Origin: Sphaerulina vaccinii
Taxonomy: Eukaryota; Ascomycota; Dothideomycetes; Mycosphaerellales; Mycosphaerellaceae
NCBI GenBank assembly: GCA_022570795.1
Contig: JAKUDP010000028.1
Span: 310,001-374,000, forward strand
Reading direction: 5' to 3'
DNA: 64,000 nucleotides
This document shows, piece after piece, positions 11,201-22,418 of this stretch (positions are counted from its first letter, which is position 1; the number at the start of each line of letters is the position of its first letter). The position numbers were made by a program, and so were the translations under genes. The notes below the pieces were generated by a model that was not told where the DNA came from, made no database searches, and was given only the letters and a program-made list of their open reading frames with translations.

Positions 11201-13009
11201 GTAATTCTACGCATCTTTCTCCATACAAAGTTGTCCGTAACAGTACACTGTCGAGGCATAACGTCCATAGAAAGAGGTGTACTTTGGGTGTGTTTTAGCG
11301 GCGGATGTCAGCCTAACTTGGCAACCCCTGTGTGTGAACGCACATCCTCACTGTACGAAGAATCTGATATGATCGAAGAGGCAGATACGAGCTGTCGCTA
11401 GAACACATCTGGAGTGCCGTAACTTGTAAGTCGGTTTCTATCCGAGTATTGTCAAAGTTGGGCAAAGGCTTGAAAGTCAGCCACCGATCGCTGGAGGTTT
11501 CGGAGGTTTCGGTAGGTGTGCCACAATCGCGGTTTTGGGTGGGCCTTCTTTTCATATTTTAAACTTCGTCTACCGCCAGAAGCAGAAAGGAAAGTCCGTC
11601 ACACGGACACGGCTTTGGGAGTGCTTGTTATTACTGCTCTGTGGTTGCTTGGCTTGGTCGTGTTCGCTGAAGGAGATGTTGTAGGTGCGCGTACAGTACG
11701 GTGCGGTCTTGACGCCCGATCCTTTTGCTCATGCTCAAGGGCTGTTGACAGGCTGGCCATGGAAGCCTCGACATTGAATCCCTGAGCGCACCAAGATATG
11801 TGCCTCTCCGTCGCATCTTCTCCGGCCGCCGGCAAGATGATCATTGGTTGGATCTAGATCGACTTGCGGAAGCTTCTTGTCAGTGACAGAGTGTACGGGG
11901 CGCCATGCATGAACTGGGCTGCAAGCCTGCGCCGTGTTTTTCGTGAAAGCATCGTCACATCATCACTGCAAAATGTAGCAGAGGAAGTGGCGTGCGGTGC
12001 TGGTGGCATGTAGAATTGCCGCACCAGAGTGGAAACGAGACATGTGCTACGAAAACGACTCCAGAAACCGTTTCGTGCGTTTAATGGAGGCAGGAGATGT
12101 TCTGGATTGTGGAACATCTGTCCGATCGCCACGAGGCTGATGAGCCGTTCTCCGCATGTGAGGATTGTGTTGCACAGGCATGCAGCATGCAACAGAAGAC
12201 GCCTGTCGATATTCACTGTACGGAGCGAACCACTCGCCGGCTGCAAAGCAAAAGAAGCAGGTGACGGGGCCGGTCAGGCTCTGCGCGCGATGCTGGTCGC
12301 ACACCATGCATGCTGCTGTGCTGTGCCTGTCGCCGTGCTAGTGTGAGATAACAGTGCCAGGGTAGGTACAGGGTTCGCTTGGTGATCGCATCTCGATCTG
12401 CTGCGATAGTAGGCGGGTCCACTCTTTTTGCATCCACTTGACTCAATCCAATCCATCCGCTCAGCCCACACTTTAGCGAGTGTTGGCGCTGTTCCTCACA
12501 CTAAACCTCTCTTTCGTCGGTGGCCCAGGGAGCAGACTTGCTGCTGACTACGACGACCACCCATCTCAACCAGACACCGGGTGCACATCACCAACCCGCG
12601 CGGCAAATCCAGCCGAGAGTCACAGAGAGGGAAGTTTATGCGTTGCATATCCATACCGGTTCCCAGACGTTCAGGACCGTTTCTCGTGAGGACGCCCACC
12701 ACGCACGACTCGACGTCCAACGACATCCCAACTCATTAAGCAGCGTCACCACCAATCCACCTCGACGGAACGCACACGCCTGCCTCACGACTGCGACCTT
12801 GCTAGTATCACGACCACGCCAGGGCTGGTTCGATAGCCGTGAGATTCAATCTCCTGCGCCCCAAGGGTTGTGCCTGCAACGCACTACTCGGGATCGTCTT
12901 GACTTCCATCCATCATTGAGGCCGATTAGTTTCGGCTGCATCGGTGGCCACTTCTTCTTCCTGCGATACACGAACATAGTCGCCTGTCGACATTGACTCT
13001 GCCATAACC
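8265..13009. other. 4.7-kb region without supportable genes, upstream of the NsdD-type gene
   Basis: The longest non-repetitive gene-free stretch in the window. Base composition is like the flanks and RIP-type AT bias is absent. All open frames are short, with no recognisable domain. Near 9682-9744 there are nested palindromes (TGGTAGGTGTAA at 9687 facing TTACACCTACCA at 9733). The last ~600 bp before the GATA-factor ATG contain many CT-rich and CA-rich patches typical of fungal leaders. A long regulatory region or long leader for the GATA gene is plausible; an unannotated non-coding RNA cannot be excluded. Confidence 0.45.
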
Positions 13010-14745
13010 ATGGACAACAGCCGCGAGTATGTTTGCACGCTGTCCCGCTCTCCGCTGCTGCTGCTGCACTCTCGTTACTCTCCACGTGCTTCCAGTACCG
13101 TGGTGGCGTCTTGACAACATCGAAAGCATTGAACGAATCACATGAATCATGATGCTAACTACACTGCCTCTCAGACCTCAGCTTCCAGCTCTGAGCTACC
13201 TCGAAGTAGACAAAGTTAAGCGCGAAGAGGAGGCCTACCACCAGCAGCGCACCACTGGCACTCCACAAAGTTTGTCTGCCAGCGCTGGAGCGAGCCCGAC
13301 CTATCACTATCCGCAAGGTCCACCTCCACCCTACAGCCATGCGCACGGCGCTCCGCCGACAAACAGTTGGCACCCTTCTGTCCATACACCTCCGGAGTCG
13401 CGTAGGACGAGCGAACATGAGAAGGAAAGTGCCAAACCCAGGCAATCTTTGCCATCTATCTCGGAAGCACTTGGGAAAGTAGACAATCAGGCGTCATTTG
13501 CCTCAACAACTGTACCGCCGTCGACTCTGCAGTCTGCACATCCTCCACAGTCGCAGACTACAGCACCGCCTTCGCCAGGACCCCGCAGATCGTATCCTAT
13601 GGAGCCTCCTCACTTGGCCGCATCGACTACGCACTCAGGTTCGAGCTACTCCCAGCCTACACAATATCGACCAGAGCCCGCTCGACAATCTTCTTATCCT
13701 CCCCCGGACTCAGCGCGCCCGGCACCTGCAGCATATCCTCCTGTTCTAGAGACACCTTCATCGCATATGCAGACTTCGCAAGCATCTTCCCGACCTGCCC
13801 CAACATCGACGTCTTTCTCTCGTGCGGAAGAGAGATCCCCATCTTATGATCAGCAATATTCAGCACATTCAGCAAATTCCACAAGCTCAATGGGGCCTCC
13901 ATCTAGTTTTCCATATGGTTACGCGCCTTTCCCGCCACGCTATGCCAATGCCAACACAACGCCATCCACGAGCAGCTCATCGGGACCAATATATCAGCCA
14001 TCTACAACTTATGGCCCACCTCAGAGCTCGCAACCTAGCTGGAAACCCGAAAGCACTCGCTATGACGACCGTGGTCTTGCTCACCACAGTGACACTGTGA
14101 AACGCCACTTAGATTTCTTCGATCTCGAGGCGTCGCTAAACGAGGTGAGTGCAATGGCAATGCTACTCAGGTCACGCGATATATGCTGACGGACTGATAT
14201 TTTAGATTTCGTCGACGAGTGGCATTCTGAGTGATTTCTCTCGTCGCTACGGCGACCGAATGCACCATACCCAGCGTTCAGGTACAACGCTAAATCAGCT
14301 CCCAGGACTTGTCGAGGTCGACGACATGATCAACAAGTCTAGAGTTGCACATGATTCTCTAATGAAGATTCGCGATGTTGTCCTACAGCAGCAAGCAGTT
14401 TACGAACAGCAAGCAGCAGATCAAAGACAACAGCACAAGCTATACGAGCAGCACCCTCAATCCGGATTGGATGCTCATCAACAACAAGAAGTTGACGAGG
14501 GCAAAGCTGGCGGATTTGCTGGCAACGACACCAAAAAGCGCCGAGGCCGCGCTGCTCCTCCTGGACGCTGCCACAGCTGCAACCGAGCCGAGACGCCTGA
14601 ATGGAGACGTGGACCAGATGGTGCTCGAACTTTGTGCAACGCCTGCGGGTTGCACTACGCCAAACTCACCCGTAAGAACAACGGGACCAACAAGAACGCC
14701 AGCGCAGGCAGTTCAAATCTACGACCAAAGGAGAACATGCCTTAG
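13010..14745 (+). CDS. nsdD: NsdD/SUB-1-type GATA transcription factor
   Basis: Three exons: 13010-13026 (17 nt, MDNSR plus two bases), 13175-14144 and 14206-14745, giving 508 aa. Intron 1 is 148 nt with a GCTAAC branch site at 13154 and CAG acceptor; intron 2 is 61 nt with GCTGAC. Residues 6-330 are a Pro/Ser/Gln/Tyr-rich disordered region. A conserved block DFSRRYGDRMHHTQRSG, NQLPGLVEVDDMI and a Gln-rich coiled segment follow. Near the C terminus is one GATA finger of the C-X2-C-X18-C-X2-C type, from GRCHSCNRAETPEWRRG to CNACGLHYAKLTRKNN. The RAETPEWRRGPDG finger and the preceding block are diagnostic of Aspergillus NsdD / Neurospora SUB-1, nuclear regulators favouring sexual development over conidiation. 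Length is close to A. nidulans NsdD (about 460 aa). Exon 1 is very short and its assignment is the least certain part. Confidence 0.85.
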
Positions 14746-15988
14746 AGCATCGCCTCGAGAGGCTTCATTTCGATGCACGACCAGCATCATTTGTGTTATC
14801 TGACGCACTTCGAGCACTGTCATTCTGCTTGCCATTCAGCGATACCCACTTTACGGCGTTTTCAGTCCTCAAACAGAGGCATGTTATGGAGTTTGACAAG
14901 ACTACGATGGCAAAAAGTTGCAAAGCGTTATTAGACGCTACGAAGAACACACGACCCGGCGCAATTATCAATGACCAAGGGGTGGTCACAAGAGTGGAAT
15001 CGCAGCCACTGAGCTGGCGAGGGCCTCATGAAGGGGAAGAGCGTTTTCCGAGACATTTCGGCTGCTGCTTTTCGAGGCTTTCGCATCGCACGGATCGACG
15101 TCTACACATACGACGTGTTGCATGTGAGATCAGATGTTATGTAAAGTTACCTCGTTACGAGTAGTGGCAGCTGAAAAGAAGGTTGTCATTACAGGAGAGA
15201 TGTACATAGTCTACTGACAATCGATGCCACGATGCAACAATGTCTGACCAATTCATTCTCTCCTTCTTTGTGTTCGATTTGCTGGCAGTGTAGCAGATCG
15301 CAGTGTCTCAGGTATCATCGTGTGCAACAGTGAACTATGTAGGAACCAGCTGTCAAGGAAAGGCTTGCTGCATAGGATGTCATACGTTAGACAATGATTC
15401 GCGTGTTGGCACACAATGTGCAGTCACCGCATATCGTTACATGAAGCGGTGATCATGATTATTGTTACATGTGAAGAGGCAGATGAGAAATCCAAAGTGA
15501 AGTCACTTGGTAAGAACGTTCCGAAGGCCGTGCCTTCCTCGAAAGAGCTGACAAATTACGCCATTATGATATGTTAGAGTGAAATCGATGTGACCTTAAC
15601 GGCACTTTCTTTGCTTGTAACTCATGTAGCATTCGACATCACTCTTCTACCAAGCGTGGAACAGCATCTGCTCGCATTCATTCTGCTTGCTGCAGTTGGA
15701 CTAACGTTGGACATCTCACGAACCACATTCTCATCCACCGGAACACCCCACCTCGAAGAACGAAAAAAGTTGGAGCAATGTCTGGATAGGCATAAGTTGG
15801 AGAGGGACAGTTCGCAGGACACGGCAAGATTCAAGGACGAGAGATACTGCGGGCGATTCGTGCAACCTAAAAGTTGGGTCTGCATAACATATGCAGCAGC
15901 GGACGTAGCACAGCGTCCCACGATTGGCGCTTGACCAGGAGTGGCTGTTGCAGATTTCAGGATCTGGTGACCGGCCGGACGACGCACG
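14746..15988. other. Intergenic region downstream of nsdD and upstream of glutamate-cysteine ligase
   Basis: About 1.24 kb. Includes the 3' end of the GATA gene and the promoter of the ligase gene. The longest open frames (14793-15164, 15590-15934) lack convincing domains; the second begins with GTG and overlaps a longer open frame on the other strand, so both are treated as chance. Confidence 0.45.
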
Positions 15989-18223
15989 ATGGGGCTACTG
16001 TAGGCACACCTGTCTTGCATGTGCGTGTCGCACACAGACAGACTCAAATGTTGATTGTGAGTCTAGTGCCGTTGGAACACCATTGGAATGGCCAGAAGCG
16101 AAGAAGGTCGCCGGTCATGTGCGAGAGTGGGGAATAGAGGTATGTTGGCTGGGAAAGTGTCTGGATCGGTGTGTTTGAAGCTGACGCGGTGGTAGCAACT
16201 GTTGGCCATATGGAATAGATCGAAGGGGAAGGAGCGGGACATACTATTGTGGGGAGATGAGGTATGGTAAGAAGTGCTGGATCTATGAGAACGACGCAGC
16301 TAACTAGGGTAAGATCGAGTACTTGGTCGTCTCTTTCGACGATGAGAAGAAGGAAGTCAAGCTCTCCCTTAGACAGGCAGAGATTCTTGAAGCCTTAGCC
16401 AAGGATGAAGAACTGCTCAAACAAGGTGGCGGTGTTCCCGACATCGCGAAGGGTGTAGTCAAGTACATTTGCCTTACCGACGACATTTGGAGAGGTCTCT
16501 GACATGATGATATAGGAGCCCCTGGCCAGCACCTACGTTTCATCCAGAATTCGGTCGCTTCATGCTCGAAGCCACGCCTGGCAAACCGTGGAGCATCAGT
16601 CTGAAAGACCTGCTAGATGTGGAGACTGACATGAAGTGGAGACGAAAGATCGCAAAGGAGCACATCTACGACCACGAATACCCAATCACCCTGACCACAT
16701 TCCCATTGCTTGGAGACCGGAAGTCCATCACACCTTACTTCCCACCATCTGGGCCGAAGTTGCGGTCACAATTTGTGCCAGACGAGATTGCGAATCCTCA
16801 TATCAGATTTCCAACCTTGGCGGCCAACATACGGCAGCGACGTGGACGGAAAGTAGAGCTCAATGTGCCAGTATTCCATGACGAGAAGACGGCTCGACCT
16901 TGGAAGGACCCAACCGTGGACTACGATCTTCACAACTGGCCTGAGGACGACGATGTTCGCAACGGTGCAGTCAAAGAAGACCACATCTACATGGATGCTA
17001 TGGCATTTGGTATGGGCTCCTGCTGTCTACAGATCACATTCCAGGCCAAGAATGTCACCGAAGGCCGTATAATGTATGACCAGCTATCACCACTGGGGCC
17101 TATCCTGCTCGCGCTGACCGCCGCAACGCCGATATACAAAGGCTTCCTCGCAGATACCGATGTGCGATGGAACCAGATTAGTAGAGCTGTTGATGATCGT
17201 ACTGCGGAAGAGCTAGGGGAAGCGCCACTCAAGAATGATCGATGGAGGATTCCAAAATCACGTTACGCCAGTAACAGTACCTACATTGCTCAGGACTCAC
17301 GTTTACGACAGGAGTACCTCGATCCTAACCTCATTGTGGATGAAAAGCTCAAGGAGAGGCTGGTCGAAGGAGGGATGGACGATGTTCTCGCAACACATTT
17401 CGCACATTTGTTCATCCGCGACCCGATCGTCGTGTTCAACGAAGATCTCCAGGAACTTGATCTTACCAAAACGGATCATTTTGAGAACCTACAAAGTACC
17501 AATTGGCAACACATGCGATTCAAGCCTCCTCCGCCAGGAAGCGACATTGGCTGGAGAGTAGAAGTCCGACCTATGGAGATTCAGATTACAGATTTCGAAA
17601 ACGCTGCATTCTCAGTCTTTGTGGTCCTGATCACTCGAGCGATCCTCAGCTTTGATCTTAATTTCTACCTTCCGATACCTAGGACAACAGAGAACATGGA
17701 AACGGCACATAAACGCGATGCTGTTCTTAACGATAAGTTTCACTTCCGCAAGGACGTTCTACCGAAACGTATGCCTCGACTGAATGGCGCTTCTGCGCCG
17801 CCTTCTGGGACTAACACACCACAAGCTAGTCGACCGCCTAGTCCAGGACCGGTCGAAGATGAGTACGAACTCATGACTGTTGACGAGATCATCAATGGCA
17901 AAGATGCAGTGGACGGTGGGAAGGGCTTCCCTGGCCTCATTCCATTGGTTGAATCATACCTCGACAGTATCAACGTCGATGTTGAGACGAGATGTGAACT
18001 GGCGCAATATCTTGCTTTGATTCGTGGAAGAGCGAATGGAACACTATGGACTGCGGCGAAGTGGATTAGACACTTCGTCAGAGAACACGAAGAGTACAAG
18101 ATGGACAGTGTGGTGAATGATACGATGGTCTATGATCTGGTCAAGGCCGCTGAGAGGATCACGGTGAATGAGGGACGAGATGGATTTGCTAAGGAGATGT
18201 TGGGGAGGTGCAGAGAGCAGTGA
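15989..18223 (+). CDS. gcs1: Glutamate-cysteine ligase catalytic subunit
   Basis: First enzyme of glutathione synthesis: ATP-dependent coupling of glutamate and cysteine. Five exons: 15989-15999, 16067-16139, 16196-16261, 16314-16462 and 16516-18223 (about 668 aa). The 11-nt first exon encodes MGLL: ATG GGG CTA CT joins T GCC GTT to give MGLLAVGTPLEWPEAKK, the conserved start of this family. Other hallmarks: LLWGDE-IEYLVVSFDD, FHPEFGRFMLEATPGKPW, NVPVFHDEKTARPW, MDAMAFGMGSCCLQITFQ, LTAATPIYKGFLADTDVRW and FAHLFIRDPIVVF. Length matches fungal GCL (660-700 aa). Exon 4 could start 6 nt earlier at 16308, and the exon 4/5 junction is the least certain (alternative phase-0 donor at 16455 paired with acceptor 16518). 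The acidic insert DIINGKDAVDGG-type segment and a Pro/Ser loop at about residues 510-540 look like normal variable loops. Confidence 0.92.
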
Positions 18224-19298
18224 AGTTATGTCTCTCTTGGCCTGGGCGAACTACGACCTGACTCGAATAGAATCACCACCTAGGGAAGGATACCGGCACA
18301 TATCACGATTGACCTATGATGGTCACGATAGAAAGTTCTATGCTTTGCGACCTGACAAGATTTCCTCAGTCCGCTCAGTCGGTATTAAGCACTTGAGCAC
18401 CTCCATTACTCCACTACTCCACCAACTCCACGCTGACACGATCCCTGCGACATCTACACACATTGAACGGATGGCATTGAAACGGCAGCTAGTGGAATGT
18501 CGCAGCTACCGGTACGTTTACCATCTTCTCACAGGTCGACTTACTACTTTTCATCAGTGAAGGTTACTGTTTCCCGGAAATATGTTCCCGGGGTTGTAGG
18601 CTCATGCGTTAGGGCGAAGATCGCTGACGATTGCTTCGGATTCTAAACGATAAATGTCTATTCTAAACGAGACATCTTTCCGCCACATTCTTCTACCCAC
18701 TATAATCGCCATTCTGGGGAACAAGTCACTGACATTGATCTCAAGTTATATTCCGTCATGGTCGATTCGAAACATCTGGTCTTGTGGTCTTCTCCATTTT
18801 GCTTGCGGAACTGGCTCGTTGACAGGACAGTAATCGAAGTAGCATAGTCGGCGATCGACATACAGAGAGCATGATTATATGACGAGGACTCTGAGGCAGA
18901 CCACGATCCAAGTAGACTTTGAAGTATGTTACACATATCAAAACCAACAAGAGAAGCAGTTCTCCAAACAAGACAAAACAACAGCCTTGACCAACTGGTC
19001 AAAAAACATCTTCATACCGAAACCACGACTACTGTGCCGTTAGGACGTAGGAACCAAGTCAACATACAAGCACCTGTCTACACAAGCGACTTACAGCCAT
19101 ACCAATGAGCCATTCAGCTGCTGTTAGTAACCAGCATTTCGGACCATGCATATAAGGTCACGGCTCGGTGACCAGAAAATTCACTTGGTCGAGATTGTCG
19201 AGTGCGATTGCGATGTCCGTACAAGCTGAAAGGTTCAAGATGTACTGGCAAAGCCACTATCAACATTGAAATACAAGAAGGCACAGCTGATATAAGAA
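18224..19298. other. Intergenic region between glutamate-cysteine ligase and the tRNA-like array
   Basis: No gene is supported. At 18640-18675 the decamer TTCTAAACGA occurs twice and is bracketed by ATGTCT and AGACAT, a small potential stem-loop. The rest shows no repeat or RNA signature; one partial, decayed array unit may lie at its right end (GTGCGATTGCGATG near 19200). Confidence 0.4.
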
Positions 19299-20640
19299 CA
19301 GTCATCCATGGTCTAGCGGTCAAGTCAGTAAGTCGCCAGTGTAGCTGATGCTCGACTTACAGCAATGGCACCATGCAGTCTAAGTAAGCTATATGGCTTC
19401 TCGCGTCATGTTGATCAGCGACCGCTAGGTGTCAACGACTGTTCTGCTCGCCAGCTCGTCCTTTTTGCTATCGAGTAGCCGCGCACTGAATGTACGTATA
19501 TTCTTTTGGCTATGTCAATCTTCAACAGTCGTCCGTGGTCTAGCGGTGAGATCAGTAAGTCGTCGGCCTTGCTGATGCTCGACTGACAGCCACGATGCAA
19601 TCCGCTCCGAGCTAGCTAGCTCGATGCGATCGAGATGATGGTTCTCCACTGGTATTGACGATTGTTTTGCTTGACAACTCGTCCTTTTGGTCATCGACAA
19701 GCCTCGTACTGGATGTACATATACTGTTTGGCAATGTTATCCCTCAACAGTCGTCCGTGGTCTAGCGGTATAGTCAGTAAATCGTCAGCGCAGCTGATGT
19801 CTGGTTCAATAGAGTCGTAGTAGATCATTGGCAAGTCAGAAGACTTCATAAGGTCTTCAATGTATCTCCCCGCGTCAGATTCGAGCGCGATTGTTTTGCT
19901 GCTTCTTTTGCCTCACCAATTTCCAGGCAAGTTAGCGTCTAAATCCTTTAGGTATCTGTCTGTTTCCAACAGTCGTCCGTGGTCTAGCGGTAAGATCAGT
20001 AAGTCGTCGGTATAGCTGATGCTTGACAAACACCTGCACAGGCAGCATAGACTCAAGGCTCAAGAAGACCTTGTAGCGATTGGATCATTTGTGAGGGACA
20101 GCCCCGGGCAAGGGCGATTGTTTTGCTACTTCTTTTGCTCTGCATTTCTCGGCAGGGTAGCCGCTAGTGAGCGTCCATATGCCTTTAGCAATTGTCTCTT
20201 CCCGATAGTCGTCCGTGGTCTAGCAGTAGGATCGATAAGTCGTCAGTATAGCTGATGCTCTACAAACCGGGTCTATACCATTAAGCTCCCAAGTCAAACG
20301 ACTTGTGCTGTAAGCAAGTAGAATCCTATTATTCGCACTGAAGCCGATTGTCTTGTCTTTTGTCCTGCCTTTTGCCGTTCTCACAGTCCTCGGAAAGCGG
20401 ATTTGAGCTTTGATATTCGTGCAGCATTTCTGAGTTGGCAATAATCGTCCGTAGTCTAGCGGCGTAGTCAGTAGATCGTCGGTATAGCTGATGTTGGACA
20501 ACAAGTTGTAGTTGCGATCCCTTGCAGAGAAGCATACAAACTCTGTGCGGTAGGACTCAGCAGCTGCTTGTATCAGGCGATTCTTTTGCCTCATGACCTG
20601 TACTTTGACATGTCCCTGAGCGTATATGTCTATTCTGGTA
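19299..20640 (+). repeat. Tandem array of six ~225-bp units, each with a tRNA-like block
   Basis: A ~56-nt block recurs at 19301, 19528, 19750, 19972, 20208 and 20444 (spacings 227, 222, 222, 236, 236). It begins GTCGTCCGTGGTCTAGCGGT, which resembles the 5' end, D-arm and internal A box of a tRNA (Glu-like). Next comes a conserved inverted pair ATCAG/CTGAT (or GTCAG/CTGAT) around a 16-nt loop with AAGTCGTCGG; it is intact in five of six copies. A second block, GCGATTGTTTTGCT followed by CTTCTTTTG, lies about 140-150 bp after each head and gives T-runs usable as RNA polymerase III stops, although these are degraded in copies 1 and 5. No consistent B box or tRNA 3' half is present, so these are not ordinary tRNA genes. 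Candidates: a tRNA-derived repeat family or a cluster of small RNA genes. Between-block sequence has diverged strongly. Confidence 0.75.
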
Positions 20641-20738
20641 CACTCTCTTGGTCTATCATTTTGTTGAATCTTATGCTCTGATGCTTTGTCGCCGAGTCAT
20701 ACCTAGTAGGTCTCTGTATGCATGAGCAAGTAGAATCT

Positions 20739-21959
20739 CTATTTACTTAGTTCCAACACACTCTGCACAGCCTCAATAACCTTTGCATGGACATCTTTCG
20801 GCGCAGCGACCACACCCTTGTTCTGCAGAAGCGTCCTCCCATGACTGAAGTCCAGTCTATTGCCCTCAACGTCAGTCACAGCACCTCCAGCTTCCCTCAC
20901 GATCAAATCTCCCGCCGCATGATCCCAGATCTTCTCAACATAATCCTTCTTGACAGGTAATCTGAGATATAGATCTCCAGCTCCGCGGGCAATGCTGCCG
21001 TATTTCGCTTGTGAATCCATACGAACAGAAGGTTTCGTGATACCGAGTGCTTGAGCGATACGTGAAGAGTCGGATTGGTTGGAATGGCCGGCTTCCACAC
21101 TTTCGCAGAATGTGGCATCTGCGATGTTGGAGACTTTCTTCATTGAAATCGTCTTCGCTTCTGCGAGTCCAGAACCTCCCAATGGCCTAGACTCAGCTCC
21201 TTTGCCTTGTACAGCAGAGAACAAAACACCAAACTTTCCATCCTCATCAGAAGCATCTTTTCCAATGTTTTCTTTCAGTGGCTCACTGTCTGAGACTGGA
21301 AGATTTGGGCATCCGAGTACACCAACTTTGACATCCCCATCAACCATGAGTCCTAAACAGACGGCATATTGTCCTCCTCTCAAAAACCCCTTCGTACCAT
21401 CAATTGGATCAATAGCCCATATCCTCCCAGGGTTTCCACCCTTGGAATCTCCTTTATCGATAATATCCAGCATACTCTCCACACTCTTCACTGGCCCTCC
21501 TAGTGCTTTCTCTCCTTCCTCATCTGCCAATTTCGTATTCTTCACAAGCTCCCAAACTGTATTCCTCACTTCCTCATTCTCCCTCAGATCTTTCGCCTCT
21601 TCTTCAGCGACAATCTCATCATTTGGGAAGTTATGTTGTAGAGCAGAGATGATGAGTGCTTGAGCACCAAAATCTCCTATCGTGACCGGTGAGGCATCGG
21701 ATTTGTTTAATGTGCCTTTTGCGTTTTGGTGGAAGACGGTTTTCGTCAAGAGAGAAGCGCGTTGGACTGCTAGGAGGGCGATTTGGAGTTCGTGGGAGTA
21801 GTCGTTCGTTGACATGGTTGCTGTTTGGTATTGGCGGGGTGGGAAGTGGGAGGATAGTAGCCGGAGACGAGGGAGGATGGATGGGAGGAACGACGAAGCC
21901 AGGATGATGACAGAGATGGTGAAGATTGTGGCTGTTGTGGTGTTAGAAGGACGGAACAT
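20739..21959 (-). CDS. MET22: 3'(2'),5'-bisphosphate nucleotidase (MET22/HAL2 type)
   Basis: Hydrolyses 3'-phosphoadenosine 5'-phosphate, the by-product of sulfate assimilation, to AMP; Li+/Na+-sensitive in yeast Hal2. Single exon, 406 aa from the first ATG. Inositol-monophosphatase-superfamily metal sites are clear: EIVAEEEAKDL, WAIDPIDGTKGFLRGGQYAV (DPIDGT at about residues 186-191) and KIWDHAAGDLIVREAGG. The yeast-like protein starts at the internal ATG at 21813-21815 (MSTNDYSHELQIALLAVQRA), giving 358 aa. The upstream 48 residues contain a hydrophobic helix (TIFTISVIILASSFLPSILP) followed by Arg-rich sequence, which would make a membrane anchor or mitochondrial presequence. Alternative initiation is possible. 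The neighbouring tandem array lies just downstream of the stop codon. Confidence 0.93.
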   Translation of the reverse strand: MFRPSNTTTATIFTISVIILASSFLPSILPRLRLLSSHFPPRQYQTATMSTNDYSHELQIALLAVQRASLLTKTVFHQNAKGTLNKSDASPVTIGDFGAQALIISALQHNFPNDEIVAEEEAKDLRENEEVRNTVWELVKNTKLADEEGEKALGGPVKSVESMLDIIDKGDSKGGNPGRIWAIDPIDGTKGFLRGGQYAVCLGLMVDGDVKVGVLGCPNLPVSDSEPLKENIGKDASDEDGKFGVLFSAVQGKGAESRPLGGSGLAEAKTISMKKVSNIADATFCESVEAGHSNQSDSSRIAQALGITKPSVRMDSQAKYGSIARGAGDLYLRLPVKKDYVEKIWDHAAGDLIVREAGGAVTDVEGNRLDFSHGRTLLQNKGVVAAPKDVHAKVIEAVQSVLELSK

Positions 21960-22041
21960 TGAAGCTGGAGGTTGTTGATGGTGGAGCTTGATTCAGCTTT
22001 TCTGCAGAGCATTACGTCGTAGGCTGATAAAGGGACGAGGA

Positions 22042-22214
22042 TTCGCTACCGAAGTCGCTGAGATGAGCTTGGCATAACATTTACTGGGATGGTTTTGAAC
22101 TGTTTGATACAGTACTCCATTCCTATCTTCTCTACCAACCTGAGTGTGCTGATCTTGTTCCAGCCAGCGCTGGAGACGACCCTCCTATCACGTCGGTCTG
22201 GAGGACAAGAGCAG
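22042..22214. repeat. Diverged direct repeat, copy 1
   Basis: Starts TTCGCTACCGAAGTCGC and ends with AGGACAAGAGCAG. The final 54 bp align without gaps at roughly 70 percent identity to 23501-23554 by eye. The copies lie about 1.4 kb apart in the same orientation, flanking the possible coiled-coil ORF. No coding function is recognised. Confidence 0.5.
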
Positions 22215-22418
22215 CTGTGAGCAGCCCATTGTGGCTATAGCATCATTCCAGATACTTCAGCTTCGATCTCGAAACAACACTGGGCCTGAGTTAAGTCCAT
22301 ATGCCAATTCTCCGCTCCGTTACAGGCGCCACTAGGCCATCAATGACTTCTTCTTGGCCAGCTTTCCCATAAGCGTTGACACCACAGCCAGAAGTGCTGA
22401 GAGATGCCCAACGCTTAC

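Noticed and set aside
12829..12840. GGTTCGATAGCC as a tRNA B box
   Set aside because: No A box at proper spacing and no cloverleaf can be drawn around it.
15590..15934. 114-codon open frame as a gene
   Set aside because: Begins with GTG, overlaps a longer open frame on the opposite strand, and has no conserved motif; lies in the GCL promoter.
19301..20499. Six tRNA-Glu genes
   Set aside because: The 5' D-arm-like part fits, but there is no 3' half, no consistent TTCGA T-loop and no acceptor-stem partner in any copy.
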